Of a stretch of DNA of 64,000 nucleotides, positions 10,982-23,133 are shown piece by piece. The first letter of the stretch is position 1. Each line of letters starts with the position of its first letter. Source of the stretch: Niveomyces insectorum RCEF 264 (lineage: Eukaryota > Ascomycota > Sordariomycetes > Hypocreales > Cordycipitaceae); the NCBI GenBank assembly GCA_001636815.1, contig AZHD01000002.1:1899313-1963312 (forward strand), in the 5' to 3' direction. A model generated the notes under the pieces. The model was not told the origin of the DNA. It did not search any database and saw only the letters and a program-made list of their open reading frames with translations. The position numbers and the translations under genes were made by a program.

Positions 10982-13184
10982 TCATTGTCGTGTCTCTTTC
11001 CACCACCTGCCCAGCTTGCCCTTGACCACCTGAAAGAAGCTCCATGTCGGTTCACTGTTCCGATACAGTGCCGCCAGCCCCGTCGCGATCAGCCAACACG
11101 CCGACTCGATCAATAGATGCGCCAGCCCGACACCGACAAAGTTGGTCACCGCCGTCCACGACCGGCTGCCGCCGCGCCCAAACGACAGCACGTTCAGCCC
11201 GTACAAGTCATCCACCGGCAAGCCGTGGCGCACCCGGTAGGCCCGCGATACCAGCCGGATGACGAATGCCTCGTACGGTGCAATGACCGCCGACGCCGCC
11301 ACGACCGTGATCACATCCGTCGCAATGATAGCCGGCAGCCGTGTCAGCATGTTGTCGGCGTAAATCCGCTCGTTCTGGCCCAACCCATGCCCTCCGTCCG
11401 GGTAGGAGCCGTGGCCACTGTCGCCGCCAGCACCACCACCATCGTACCCTCCGCCGGAATCACCACCACCACCGCCGCCGCTGCCGCCGCCACCGCCACC
11501 GCCCTGTGCATCGAACCCGTCCACGATGCTTGTGCTTTGCCGGAGCTCGGCGGACCACGCGTTGGGCGGAGTGTCACCGGCGTCAGCCGCTTCGACATCA
11601 AAACTGATGAGCGTCGCGCTCAGTTCAAACTCTTCTTCCTCGCTATTATAGCCGTCGTCCCCGCCGCGACTGGACACGGTGTTCCGTCGCCGGGTTGTTG
11701 CTGTTGCCGTTCCTATTCCTGCTCCTGCTGCTGCTGCTCCTGCTGCTGCTGCTCCTGCTGCCGTTGTTGTTGCCGTCCCATCTTCTGGCGGATCGGCCAT
11801 CGTCGCAGTCGTCCCCGCACCCGCCGGTGCAGACTGCTGGGACGGGCGCGTCTCCTGTGGCTGCCCACGTTCATCACGAACTGGCGCAACTCCACCGTCC
11901 ATGGCATTGCGCGGGCGGCTATTGTCTTCGTTACCGCTACTGCGGGCGCCAGTTTCTTGCGGTGGCCTCTGTGGTCGCGGCGCGATGGAGACGGAGCTGG
12001 TTCGCCGCCGCGGTGCGTGCACCGAATCGCCTACCTGCGCGGCCAGCCCCTGCCAGCTCAGGTTGGTGGGGTTCGGCAGCCACCCGAAAACGGCGCTGTA
12101 CATGTGGTGTGTGACGTAGGCCCACAGTTTTGTGTAGCCGTAAAAGGCGGCAACGGGCGCAAAGTTGAGCACGGCCAGGCCCGCCCACTGGGCCACGGAG
12201 CGGACCGTGAGCGACGTCGGGAGGGGCGGCGGCCGGCTGATTGGCGACTCGCGCGATAAGGGCACAAAGTACAGCAGGCCGGGAAACCACGGGTAAGCAG
12301 GGACAATCGACATGCGCTGCAGGCACAAGTAGATTTGCAAGTGCAGCCGCACGTATTGGATGGCTGAGCGTTTCCTACTGCAGTGAGTATGTTATACCGC
12401 CGCAGACAAAAGGCGACTCCAAGTAGTGAAAAAGAAATTAAGAAAAAAAAGAAAAAAAGAAAAAACTTACCAGAAGCTCCCTCTAATATCCTCGAGAGAC
12501 GCAGATGCTTGCCGTAGCGTGTGGCTCGTCATGAATACGGGAAGCCCGGTCGTGACGACGTCCAGGAAAGGCCGCCGAGTGTATTCGTAGCGAAACAGGT
12601 CGCCGAAAGGGATTTCCGAGTATTGACGATACAACTGATGGCTATTAGGCAAACGACAAAAAAAAAAAAAAGCAACAAAACAGACATGGGAAACCACGGG
12701 TCATGCAAACAAACATACCAAAATCCTTTGGCGCATCGCGTTGACGCCCCAAACGCCCGCTATGCCCAGCATCCGCCCAAAGCCCATCAGCTGCCGCCCC
12801 AGCCGGTCCTCGTAGAGTTGTTGGCGCCGACGGCCCATTGCCTCCGAGCCATCCGAGAGCATGCCGCCGTCGGGCTCTGCGACACCGATGACGTGCATCA
12901 CCTCGTTGTGCGACCGGACAATATCACGGTTGATGCGCTTTGTCTCAGCGTTCACGGGCCTGCCTCGGTCGTCGTAGCTCTGCGGGGGTGCCCGCGGGTC
13001 AGCTTCCCCTTCACCCGGGACGACAATGTCGTACGGCGAACGGCCCTAGAAAGCGAAGCAAACGATCGAAAGCCTTGTTAATATATCTACATGAAAACGG
13101 AGGAGACGGAACATAGTCATGGACGAAAAGAGAGGAAAGAAAGCCTACCAGCGCCTGGGACGTCAACGGACCGAGTTTGGTCAT
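10982..13184 (-). CDS. Uncharacterised multi-pass membrane protein
   Basis: Four exons: 13184-13149, 13045-12719, 12634-12471 and 12377-10982; the product is 640 residues. Introns of 103, 84 and 93 bases have donors GTAGGC, GTATGT and GTAAGT and AG acceptors. The short first exon encodes MTKLGPLTSQAL. Residues 13-175 contain a charged, probably soluble part (VNAETKRINRDIVRSHNEVMHV) and a hydrophobic stretch near 146-165. Further hydrophobic segments lie at about 205-220, 233-262, 522-550 and 585-615. Residues 285-510 are low-complexity, rich in Ala, Thr and Gly, presumably a loop. The C-terminal part (YRVRHGLPVDDLYGLNVLSFG) looks conserved. I recognise no named family. The protein is a likely fungus-specific membrane protein of unknown location. 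Splice junctions are well supported; function is unknown. Confidence 0.75.
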
Positions 13185-13987
13185 GTTGCTCTTCTTCGCG
13201 AGGTTCTCATGCTGCGAACAGCTCGTTGAGGAGAAGGATAAAATCACGAAGGGAGAGGTGAAAGCTGCGGCATCAATCGAGCCCGTTGGAGAGATAGTAA
13301 TACCCAACTAAAAGCTCCCAAACTGCGAGCCAGATTTAGCGGCTGGCGGAAGGACTCTATGCACACGTGACGTTTTATTTCCTAATTAGGACATGGTCCA
13401 CCGTCCTCTCACCCAAGCTTTCAGTTGAGGAAGATGGTATGCAACGTGAATTGCAGCCAGTATTGTCTTCAGTTCCAACAGCAGTTCAATAACCTAACAG
13501 CGCATAATATCCAGAGTAACCAACCAAAGACAAAGGGCTTCCCTCGTGGTTCTGTAGACGCCTTATTACAAGTAAACAAGTTAGCACCAACCAAATCGGC
13601 CGCACTTTTTTTGAGTAAGACGCAACCGCCTATAGACGGATATTCTGATGTAGCGGTAGAACAATTTTCAGTCGAGCTTTGCAAAGTAAAGGCAAAATTT
13701 ACTGATAAACTTATTCACGGCCTTCGCCAACGGTCGCGAGGCTGTAGAGCGAGGCTGTAAACAAAAGCGCCCAAAGCGTTAATCTGTGGCGCATGAACTG
13801 TGGCTTTTATCGCAAAACGTACTGGACGCTAAGATAACCTTAATCTCTTATCACAAAAAAAAAGCTGGGAGAGTGACTTATGGAGGGAAGAAAAAAAACG
13901 AGGACAATTTGCCCGAGAAAAAGCAACAGGCGAAGAACAAGCTCGTTGTGCTCAGGACAACTGACACAACTCCTACCCGCAGCCGCC
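13185..13987. promoter_or_regulatory. Divergent promoter region, membrane protein / UTP13
   Basis: An 803-base segment between two divergent start codons. The part next to UTP13 is purine-rich (about 13850-13930). No gene is visible inside. No defined regulatory site can be named. Confidence 0.55.
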
Positions 13988-16900
13988 ATGGCGACGAAAC
14001 TCGCATACAAGACCACGTTCGAAGTCGACCAAGTCATTCGCCCAATCTACACGGGCGGCTCCGTGGCCTTGGACAATGGCGCGCGGATTCTTGCGACGAC
14101 GTTGGGCGAGGACGCCGTCCTGACGGACCTTACCACGGGCAGGCTTTTTGCCAAGATTGAAGGGGTGCGTGTTTTTCCCGTGTTTGGTGAGGATGTTTGT
14201 CTTGAAAGCTTCTTTGGCTAACAGCTTGGTCGCTTTGTCCAGGATGGCGAACCGATCTCGACCCTAATCTGTACGTTTTTTTTTTTTTTTTTTAATTTTT
14301 TTTTTTATTGTCTGTATGGCTTTCAAATGCAATGGCATTAACAAAGATTTATTCTCCAGTAACGCCGTCGGCTTCACATCTTGTCGTTTGTTCTCGCTCC
14401 CTCTCCATGCGCGTCTATGCGCTTCGTGTCTCTGAGGATCTGGACGCAGTGGAGACAACGCTCCTGCAGACACTCAAACCGCATGCGACACCGGCCGTCG
14501 TTCTCGCCGTCGACCGCACGGGCACGCTCTTGGCCACCGGTGCCGCCGACGGAAACATCAAAGTGTGGGACATTCGCGGCGGCTTTGTAACGCACACCTT
14601 CCGTGGTCCGAGTGTGTTGGTTTCGGCGCTGCACTTCTTTGAGGTCGCAGAGTCTACGGAAGACGACGAGGCCGCCGAGAAGAACAGCAAAAAGAAGAAG
14701 AAGGGCGGGCGTCAGCAACAGCAACAGCAACAACAACAACAATTACAACAGAGGAACCAGCTACAAAATGGTCGCACCGGCGCAGAGGACAGATCCGGCG
14801 CCGAGCCGGCGGCTGTGCGCTTCCGCCTGGCCTCTGGCAGCCAAGACGGCAAAGTGCGCGTGTGGGACTTGCACAAACGCGCTGTGGTGGCGAATCTCGA
14901 CGCACACGTGTCGGACGTACAGGCGCTAGACTACTCGGCGGCGCAGGACACGTTTGTGACGGCCGGCCGCGACAAAACCATCGTTTGGTGGGACGCCGCA
15001 ACGTGGACGACGCGGCGCGTAGTGCCGACTTTTGAGTTGATCGAGGCGGCGGGGTTTGTGCGCGGCGGTGCGGGCGATGACGGTGAAGCCAGTAGCGACG
15101 CGGGCGACAGCGGTGCCGTGACGTACACGGCCGGCGCCAACGGCTGCATCCGGTTGTGGGAGACAAGCACAGGGCGGGAGATCACGGCTGAGCAGACAGC
15201 CCGCTCGGAGGAGGAGTCCATTCTCGCGACGCTGTACCGCCCGGACCAGGCGCTGCTTCTCTGCGTGCAGATGGACCACACGCTCGTGCCGTATCCGATG
15301 CCCGCGGCTGGCGATCTTCTGGCCCAAGCAGCGAAGAAAAGCGGCGGCCTCCCGCCGTTGGAGCCGGCCCGGCGGATTTCCGGCACCCACGACGACGTCA
15401 TCGATCTCGCCTTCCTCCTGCCCGACCAGTCGCTCCTCGCGCTCGCAACAAACTCGGAAGACGTGCGCATTGTGTCGGTCGCTGACGGACGCTCGTCGCG
15501 CTCACCCTTGTCGTCGTCCGAAAAGGACACTGCCTACTTCGGGCAAGAGGTTGCCTTGCTCAAGGGCCACGACGACATTGTCATCACACTGGACGTCGAC
15601 TGGTCGGGGCACTGGATCGCAACAGGTGCCAAGGACAACAGTGCACGGCTGTGGCGTGTCGAAACCAACAGCGACGGCACGACAACATGCACGTGCTATG
15701 CCGTTTTTGCCGGCCATGCCGAGTCGGTCGGCGCCGTGGCCCTGCCAAAGACCGTGCCGCCGGAAACCTCGCCCGCATTCCGCGACCCGCTCCAGCACCC
15801 GCCGCCTTTTTTCGTGACAGGCTCGCAAGATCTGACCGTCAAGCGTTGGGACATCCCGCGCCAAGCACCAGCAGCCGCAGCAGCAGCATCCGACACGAGC
15901 GGCAAGTCGTCCAAGACAGCGGGCAGCGGTGGCAACACCCACCGCCAGCGGGCCCTGTTCACGCGCAAGGCGCACGACAAAGACATCAACGCCCTCGATG
16001 TAGACGCTGCGTCCCAGCTGTTTGCGTCCTCGTCGCAGGACCGCACCGTCAAAATTTGGTCGGCGCGCGAGGGCGAGGTCCAGGGCATCCTGCGGGGCCA
16101 CCGGCGCGGCGTCTGGTCGGTCAAGTTTGCGCCCCCGGGCACCCCTGCCGTGACCAGCGAAGACGGCTCCGTGGCGGGCGGAAGCCGTGGTCTTGTGCTC
16201 ACTGGCAGCGGCGACAAGACGGTCAAGCTCTGGAGCCTGGCGGACTACACCTGCCTGCGGACGTTTGAGGGTCACACCAACAGCGTGCTGAAAGTGGCGT
16301 GGCTCGGTCGCGGGTGGGACGAGGAGTCGTCCGGCGGCAGCGGCGACAACGACGACGATGACGCCGATGCAATGGACGTCGACGGCGACGGCGACGGCGG
16401 GCTTGTCTCGTCCAACCGCGCTTTGCGGCCGCACGCACACCGCGGCCCCGGCCCCGTGCTGTTTGCCAGCGCCGGCGGCGATGGCCTGGTCAAGGTGTGG
16501 GATGCGGGTGCGGGCGAGGCGGCCTGCACGCTGGACAACCACGAGGACCGCGTGTGGGCGCTGGCCGTGCGCAAAGCCCAGACGACGGCCGGGTCCGCGC
16601 GCCCCCCGACCACGCGCACGCTGGTCTCGGGCGGCGGTGACGCCACGGTGACGTTTTGGCGCGACACCACGGCGGCCACGGTGGCCGCCGCCGCCGCCGC
16701 CGCCACGGAGCGCGTCGAGCAGGAGCAGGAGCTGGCCAACCACATGCGGCGCGGCGCCTACCGCGAAGCCCTCACGCTCGCCCTGCAGCTAAACCAACCC
16801 GGCCGCCTGCTCGCCGTCCTGTCCCTGTCCCAGTCCCAGTCCCAGGCCGGGACGTCGTCTTCGTCTTCGTCCGACGGCGCCCGCGCCCGCGCCGAAGTCG

Positions 16901-17319
16901 ACGCGGCGCTGGCGCAGCTGTCGGACGACCAGCTGTTTACGCTGCTGCTGCGCGTGCGCGACTGGAACACCAACGGGCGGACGGCGGCTGTAGCGCAGCG
17001 AGTGCTGGCCACGGTCGTGCGGAGCTACCCAACGGCGCGACTCGCAGGTTTGGCGCGGCTCGCCCGGCGGCGGCCCGGCGCTGGCGGCAGTGAGGACAAC
17101 AACGACAACGGCGGCGGTCGTGGCGGCAGAGGCGGTAGCATCCAAGACGTCTTGGACGCCTTGCTGGCGTACACCGAGCGGCACTACCGGCGGATGGCTG
17201 AGCTGCTAGACGAGAGCTACCTGGTGGACTACACGCTGCAGGAGATGGACGCTCTGCAGGCGCCCGGGCCCATACTGGCCAGCGAGATCGAGGACACGGC
17301 CATGGCGGGCGCCGAGTAG
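13988..17319 (+). CDS. UTP13: UTP13 homolog, WD40 subunit of the small-subunit processome
   Basis: Three exons: 13988-14164, 14243-14270 and 14360-17319; 1,054 residues. The 28-base second exon (DGEPISTLI) restores the typical UTP13 N-terminus between FAKIEG and TPSASHLVVCSRS. The second intron contains long T runs. The family role is in the UTP-B complex of the small-subunit processome in the nucleolus, acting in early 18S pre-rRNA processing. Many WD40 repeats are visible (GNIKVWDIRGG, DGKVRVWDLHKR, DKTIVWWD, DNSARLWRV, DRTVKIWSA, DKTVKLWSL, DGLVKVWDAG), consistent with two propellers. The C-terminal UTP13 domain begins near residue 855 (NHMRRGAYREALTLALQL). Low-complexity inserts inflate the protein: a Lys run followed by polyglutamine near residue 187, an acidic insert near 665, and Ala and Ser runs. 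The yeast protein is much shorter (about 817 residues). Confidence 0.92.
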
Positions 17320-18117
17320 AAGAGTTGTGATTACAACAAGTGGGAGGCATCCTTATTTTCTAGGGGGAAAGGGCGTACTGGATTTCAAAAAGGACCTATG
17401 TACAATACTAGAACGAAAAATCTGACGGATTCTTTCTGATTATTTATGTACATATGGACAAACATTTGGATTTGCATGGTCTATCTAGGGGCAGCATCAT
17501 GTCTTTTTGTCTTCGTCGTCGTTTTGTCTGAAGTGTGGGCTAGTAGTGCCTGGCTTCAATTTTTCGCGTGTGATTTGCAATGCCCCTTTACCGTCTCCTT
17601 TATAGTATGTTTATTTGCGGAAAAAATAACAATCATGAACAACAAAAATCCACCCTTTTCGACTGGAAAATAAATATGAAATGTGCTCCTCGTTAAACTC
17701 CTCATCCCGACTTCGGTGATATGTCATGCCATGCAAAAAAAAAAAAAAAAGAAAAAGAAAAACAATGAAACAAAAAAACAAAAAGCGAAACAAATTAAAA
17801 CGCAGTGAAAAATACAAATTCTTTGAAAAACAGAAAACTAGAAACAACAGAAACGTTTGAACTCGCCAAAAACACATCCCATGACGAAGCTCCCAATCAC
17901 CGCAACCGTTGCGATCCAAGGCTCAGCGCACACGTCCGCTTTAGATAATCAAGGCTTTTGTCTTCCGTTGCGGAGCATGCCTCACTCTATTAGCGCAAGG
18001 ACGCTTTATCCTCAAACTACTCATGAATCAATCGTTTTGAACCCTCGTCTGCGTGTGTCTCGGACGAGAATGGTGTCTTGAGTTGATATAGAAGAAGTAG
18101 ATGCGCAGACACCACCC
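17320..18117. other. Intergenic region between convergent genes
   Basis: A 798-base segment between the UTP13 stop and the Hsp40 stop, with A-rich tracts at about 17735-17830. It should contain both transcript ends. No gene is visible. Confidence 0.55.
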
Positions 18118-19446
18118 TTATAAGATGTCCCTCAACTTTTGCCTTTGATCAAGCGTGAGAGACGTGGGAAACTTGACGTTGTATTTGATGATGAAATTGC
18201 CGCGTTGGCCTAGCTTTTTGGATATGGGCATGCCCAACGACGGGTAGGAATCGCTGGAGCCGGGTTGCGTGGGGCCAGCCTTGTCGAGGTTGATTTGTTT
18301 GCCGTCGATAGTCGAAACGGTGCGTTTCCACCCAGTCAAAGCTTCCTTCAAGCTAAGGTCAACGTTCAGGACGACGTCGTCTCCGTCCCGCGTGAATAGG
18401 GGATGTTTTTTCTAGCAGACAAAGTTAGTCTCTTGATGAGGTGAACATGATATAAAGCAATTTTTTTCATAATAAAAAAAAAACTTACCTCCTCCACAAC
18501 AAAGACGAGATCTTGCTGCCCGCCCTCTTCTTGGTCGCCAACACCCTTGAATCGGATTTTGCTGCCTTTCTTGAGGCCCGGTTTGATAGGCACCTCAAGA
18601 ACCGTATCGGTGGTCGTCCGCTTGCCGGTCTCGTCAAACATCTTGCGCTTGATCTTCATCTTCTTGGTCGTGCCGTTGAACATTTCTTCAAGCGAAACTG
18701 GCAATGGCCGCTCCACCGTGGTGACTTCAGGTGTGGGATGCCGTGCTTCGCGGGCAAATGGATCTCCACCACCGCCGCCGCGGCTGAAACCAGAGCGTGC
18801 TGAGCGTGAAGCGCGCGGCATACCACCACCGCCGCCACCGAGGCCGCCGCCGAGGCCACCGCCAGCCAAATTGGAAAGGAAATCGTTGAGATCGTCGCCG
18901 CCGCCCGTACTCCGCATAAACTCCGAGAATGTTGCGTCGGGCGCATTGAACTTGTAGCCGCCGCCGCCAGGACCAGTGGAGAAGTGGAAGGTGCGAGTAC
19001 CGCCGCCCTCTCCCGGCATACCGCCAAAGTTGAAGCCTTGAAAACCGCCTGGCATACCGCCGCCGCCGCCGCCTGGGAATCCGCCCGCGCCAGCTTCGCC
19101 TCCCTCCGGGTAAGGTACACCGCCGTGTAGGAGAAATTCAAGACCATAGCTGTCATAGGTGCTCCGCTTTTCCGGGTCGGACAAGATCTCGTAGGCTTGG
19201 GAGCACTCTTTAAACTTCTCGGCGGCGGTTGAGTCGTTCTTGTTCTTGTCAGGGTGCCATTTCAGCGCTTTTTTCCTATTGAATTTGTTAGTATGTAATA
19301 TAACAACACACAGATGAGGGAAGAACATGATGCCCAAGGGAAACTAGGTTCGCAAACCAGACCTACCGGTATGCCTTCTTGATCTCATCTTGGGTGGCAT
19401 CTGGCTTGACGCCCAACTGGTCGTAAAGCTTTGTTTCCTTGACCAT
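18118..19446 (-). CDS. SIS1: Type II Hsp40 (SIS1/PSI1-like DnaJ)
   Basis: Three exons: 19446-19367, 19275-18489 and 18411-18118; 386 residues. Introns of 91 and 77 bases have donors GTAGGT and GTAAGT. The J domain occupies about residues 6-70 with the HPD motif at 34-36 (AYRKKALKWHPDKN across the first junction), which stimulates Hsp70 ATPase activity. Then comes a Gly/Phe-rich region (about 75-190, including EGGEAGAGGFPGGGGGG), with no zinc-finger CxxCxGxG repeats, hence class II. Two C-terminal substrate-binding domains follow (EEMFNGTTKKMKIKRKM, then FTRDGDDVVLNVDLSLKEAL) and a dimer tail. It should act in the cytosol and nucleus in protein folding and translation-linked quality control. 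The exact SIS1 versus PSI1 name is uncertain, the class is not. Confidence 0.92.
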
Positions 19447-21316
19447 AGTGACCGACCGATGGCAAGAGGCGTTTTGAAAATGTGCAGGGTAAAAGAACTA
19501 AATCGATAGGGATGCAGTTGCGTGTTATCGCACAACAGGTTCGGGTGTCTGTTGTAAAGTCGCGTCTTGTTGAACGACGAAAAATGAAAGAGAAAAAAGA
19601 GACGAAAAAGCAGACAGCACTGAGTGTTCCACACTATTTGAAAGAGCGGCCCTCTCCGTCAAACGAGGCGGTGACGAAAGAGCAGCTGCCGATACGTGGA
19701 GGGTTCTGTCCAGTGAGATTGGAGACACAGTGGCAACTGGAGCAAATGAGACGACACACACGAGTTTGCACAAATGTATCCAAGTTTCGACAGCGACGAG
19801 ATTTGGCGCAAGCAAAGTGTAATATGTAGAATTTCGTCTGTCGGTCTTTGTCGGCCAAGTTCCAAAATTGCCTGATCTAAAACCGAGAAAACTGGCGCAA
19901 CGACCGTGTTTGATGTGTAAAAATGCTAGAACGATGCGACTGAGAGACAATCAAATTGACTTGGGAAGGGAAAAAAACGAAAAGGAGAAAAAGGAAGTCA
20001 AAAGTTCCAAGTATGTATGATTTGAAAGGGGAAAAAAAGAAGCAAACAGAGAGGGTAGCAAACTATTGCTCGTGTCTCTATATAACAAGCTGGGGTGTAT
20101 CGACCGAGCTAGTAAGCTGCTGGAAACCGCTCGAAAGGCTCCAGAGCGGCGTAGCCCGATGTGTTGTGCGATAGGCGGAAGTTCTCGAAATGCCACGATG
20201 TCGTGATGTTTTTGTTTCTTTGCAGAAGGGGAGGGGGAACGCTAAAAGGGTGGACAATTGACGGATGCGGGAGACAAGGGGAAAGAAGAAGAAAAAGAAG
20301 ACGGAAGGTGGGCGATGAGAACAAACGGAAAGAGCGATGTACTTTCGTAGTGCACACGACGTACTTCTAGAAGATCATCTGCCCCCAATGCTTGCAGCGG
20401 GAAACTGCACTGGGCGGGGGCTCTCAACCGCTACAAGGAGAGGGGGGCCATCGTCTCGCGACCGCGGGGTCTCGCTGTAGTGGGGCCGCTCTAGCAAATA
20501 CCAGAAGCTTCGATGTGGTCGTATGATGCAAAACGGATAAACGCATGTAAATGTAGAAACACGTTTAACTGCATGTATCATACACCGATGACACAAAGGG
20601 CCATTTTCGTTGATTTCTTATTTTCCTGTAATCCATTTTATTGAAGCCCCAACCTCAAAAAGTGCGTCAACTTGATATTTTTGATTTGCTTGGTCTCTTC
20701 AAGATGGTTGTCGGCAACGATGTACGTCATACGCAGGGGGTCCTGGTCGGTTCTGCCCTGCTTCTGCACGCGGGGGTCAAAATGGTGTGAAGCGGGCGGT
20801 TTATTGCATGAAAATCGGATAGAAGAATTTTTACGCGACGTTTTTACCACGAGGCTGAAGACGGGAAACCAACGAAGAATCAGTGACCAAAAACAAAGCA
20901 TTGAAGTTCGCCTGTAACGAGAGACCGATAGGTTAAGTAAGTTGTACCTTATTCTGTAAATAAGCCGTCGTGAAGCAATGAAATATGCGTATAAAAGAAC
21001 GGATGAAAAGCAAGGACGCAAACGGAACAATGCACAATAGCGACGAATGTACATGAAATGCTGGTTGACGAACACGGTTTTTTCCCTTCTTTTATATATT
21101 TTTGTTTTCTTCCTCTTTCAAAGGAATGGTCTTCCTTCTCCGAACAAGCTCCATTACATTCCTTCGTTTCTGTTATCTCAATTACCACCGCCACGGAACT
21201 GTCGCTTCGGTTCAAAGAAAGGGAAGACGAATATGACCGGCCGACTTGTTTTTTTCTTTCAAAAGGAGAATTTAAGTATCTCATCGGCATAGAGTGAAAA
21301 AAAAACCAAGAAAAAA
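19447..21316. other. Intergenic region, 1.9 kb, with one coding-like fragment
   Basis: This holds the Hsp40 promoter and the 3' end of the transporter gene. A minus-strand open segment at 20762-20638 looks coding by composition (KQGRTDQDPLRMTYIVADN) and ends in TAA, but I could not join it to upstream exons in the correct phase. A GC-rich, possibly hairpin-forming patch lies at about 20420-20500 (CCGCTACA pairing with TGTAGTGG). Neither can be named. Confidence 0.45.
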
Positions 21317-23133
21317 TTATACGCGTTCGTGTTGTGTTGGCGGAGTGGCTGATAATTTCTCGTCTGAATGGGCCGTCTCTTCGATGATCATCGTCGTCTT
21401 CTGCTGTTGTTCGTACTGGTCCTTTTCGAAGACTTTGAGGTTGTCAGTCATAAGGTACAGGTTCAAAAGGAATGTAGAGTAATGAGAATACGTACGGAAA
21501 GCGAGCTCCTCCAGTGTGCGCCCAGACGTTTCGGGCCACAGCCAGAAGATGAGGCCAGCCTCGATGACGATCCAGATGCAGTAAACAAGCAAGAACTTCC
21601 AGCCAATGCGTTCAAGACCTGCGGGAATATTAGCAACATAGAAAGTTAGGTGGCAAAATGAGGAAAGCAGTAAATAAATAAATAAAATAGTGAGATGGCC
21701 TACCAATTGGGCTGACGTTGGTCGCGAAAAACTGCGCCGCCTTGCCGAAGAACTGGAAAATGGAGATGCCGCGCGCACGTTGCGCGTACGGGAAGATCTC
21801 GACGAGGTAGGTGTACGTGAGGGCGTTGAAGCACGTGTTGTAGGCCGGGCTGTACATGTAGATCCAGAACAGCGAGAGCTGGGCGGCCGTCTTGGAGGTC
21901 GAGGACAAGGCCGAGCACACGGTCCAGGCGGCGTAGACGGCCAGGATGGACAAGATGCCCGTCAGGTACATGGCGCGGCGGCGGAAGCGCATGATAATGA
22001 GGGCGGCGCCCACGCCGCACACCAAGCTCCAGCACTGGTTGCCAAGGTTGTACTTGGCCTTGAAGTCCGGGTTGTTGATGCCCGACATGGTCAGCGCTTC
22101 GCCGAGGTAGTACGAGATCACCACGTTGCCCGACAGCTGCGTGAACAGGCCCAGCAGCGAGCCGATCAGCACGCGGCGCCGCGCGCCGGCGGACCGCACC
22201 AGGTCGAACCACGACTGCCGCGCGTGCTCCATCTCGATGGCGAGCGTCGTCTTGATTTCGGCCATCTCGGCCAGCACAAACGGCGACGTCGGGTTGCCCT
22301 CGCCGTGGTACGTCACCAGGACCTGCAGGGCCTCCTCGTGGCGGTCCTTGCTGATCAGCCAGCGCGGGCTCTCGGGCAGAAACAGCACAAAGGACACCTG
22401 CAGGACCGAGGGCGCCATCTGCAGCAGCGACGGGATGCGCCACGACCAGTCGCTCTTGATCGTCTGCGTGCCAAAGGTGATGCCGGCTGCGACGATGGCG
22501 CCGATGAAGTAGCAGGCGTTGAACAGCGACGTCAACACGGGCCGCTCCTTGGGGTAGCCCAGCTCGCCGATCAAGCAGGAGCCGGCCACGATGGCAAAGG
22601 GCAGACCGAAGCCGATGATGCACCGGGCGATGACGTACATGGGGCCGTTCTGGGCGAAGCCCTGGATCAGAGAACCGATAATCATGAGAACCGAGCCGAA
22701 CATGATGCACCACCGGCGTCCGAAGCCGTCGTTCACATACGGAATGAACGGCAAGCCGACGCACGCACCCAGCGGCAGAGACGAAGCCAAAATGCCCTGA
22801 TAACCGCCCCGAGGGTCGTGGAAGTCTAGAGATAGTTAGTTATGCACCTTTCCTTCTTTTTTCTTTTTTTCTTTTTTTTCTTGCCCTTTGTCTTCATGGG
22901 CATTTGAGGGGTTTCAGGGGTGATAACGCACACTTTATCCAAGCTGGCACGATCTGCACAGCGTTGATGATCTGGGAGTCGAAGCCGGAAGTCATCTCGA
23001 TGCCAATGACACAGGGAAACAGGAGCAGGTACAAGGTTCTCAGATTCCGTTTTCTGTACCAAGGGACGGGATCGTCCATCGCCATGCGATGGAGGATGTT
23101 GTCCGAGGCCTCATCGTTGGAACCGCCACCCAT
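21317..23133 (-). CDS. MFS sugar transporter (lactose permease/hexose type)
   Basis: Four exons: 23133-22932, 22825-21704, 21618-21496 and 21432-21317; 520 residues. Introns are 106, 85 and 63 bases. The first donor is GTGCGT, chosen over an overlapping GTGTGC because only it keeps the phase and gives WIKYFHDPRGGYQG. The last intron (21433-21495) is stop-free and in frame; removing it restores LEELAFLFEKDQYEQQ, the usual end of fungal sugar porters. Twelve membrane segments are expected. Signature motifs are GFGRRW after segment 2, the PESPRWLISKDR loop after segment 6, and PETSGRTLEEL after segment 12. It should be a plasma-membrane proton/sugar symporter. The substrate cannot be told from sequence; resemblance is closest, from memory, to lactose-permease-like members. 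Confidence 0.9.

Noticed and set aside
10765..11055. 96-codon frame overlapping the 3' end of the membrane-protein gene
   Set aside because: It is in another frame of a well-supported exon and lacks family resemblance; treated as a shadow frame.
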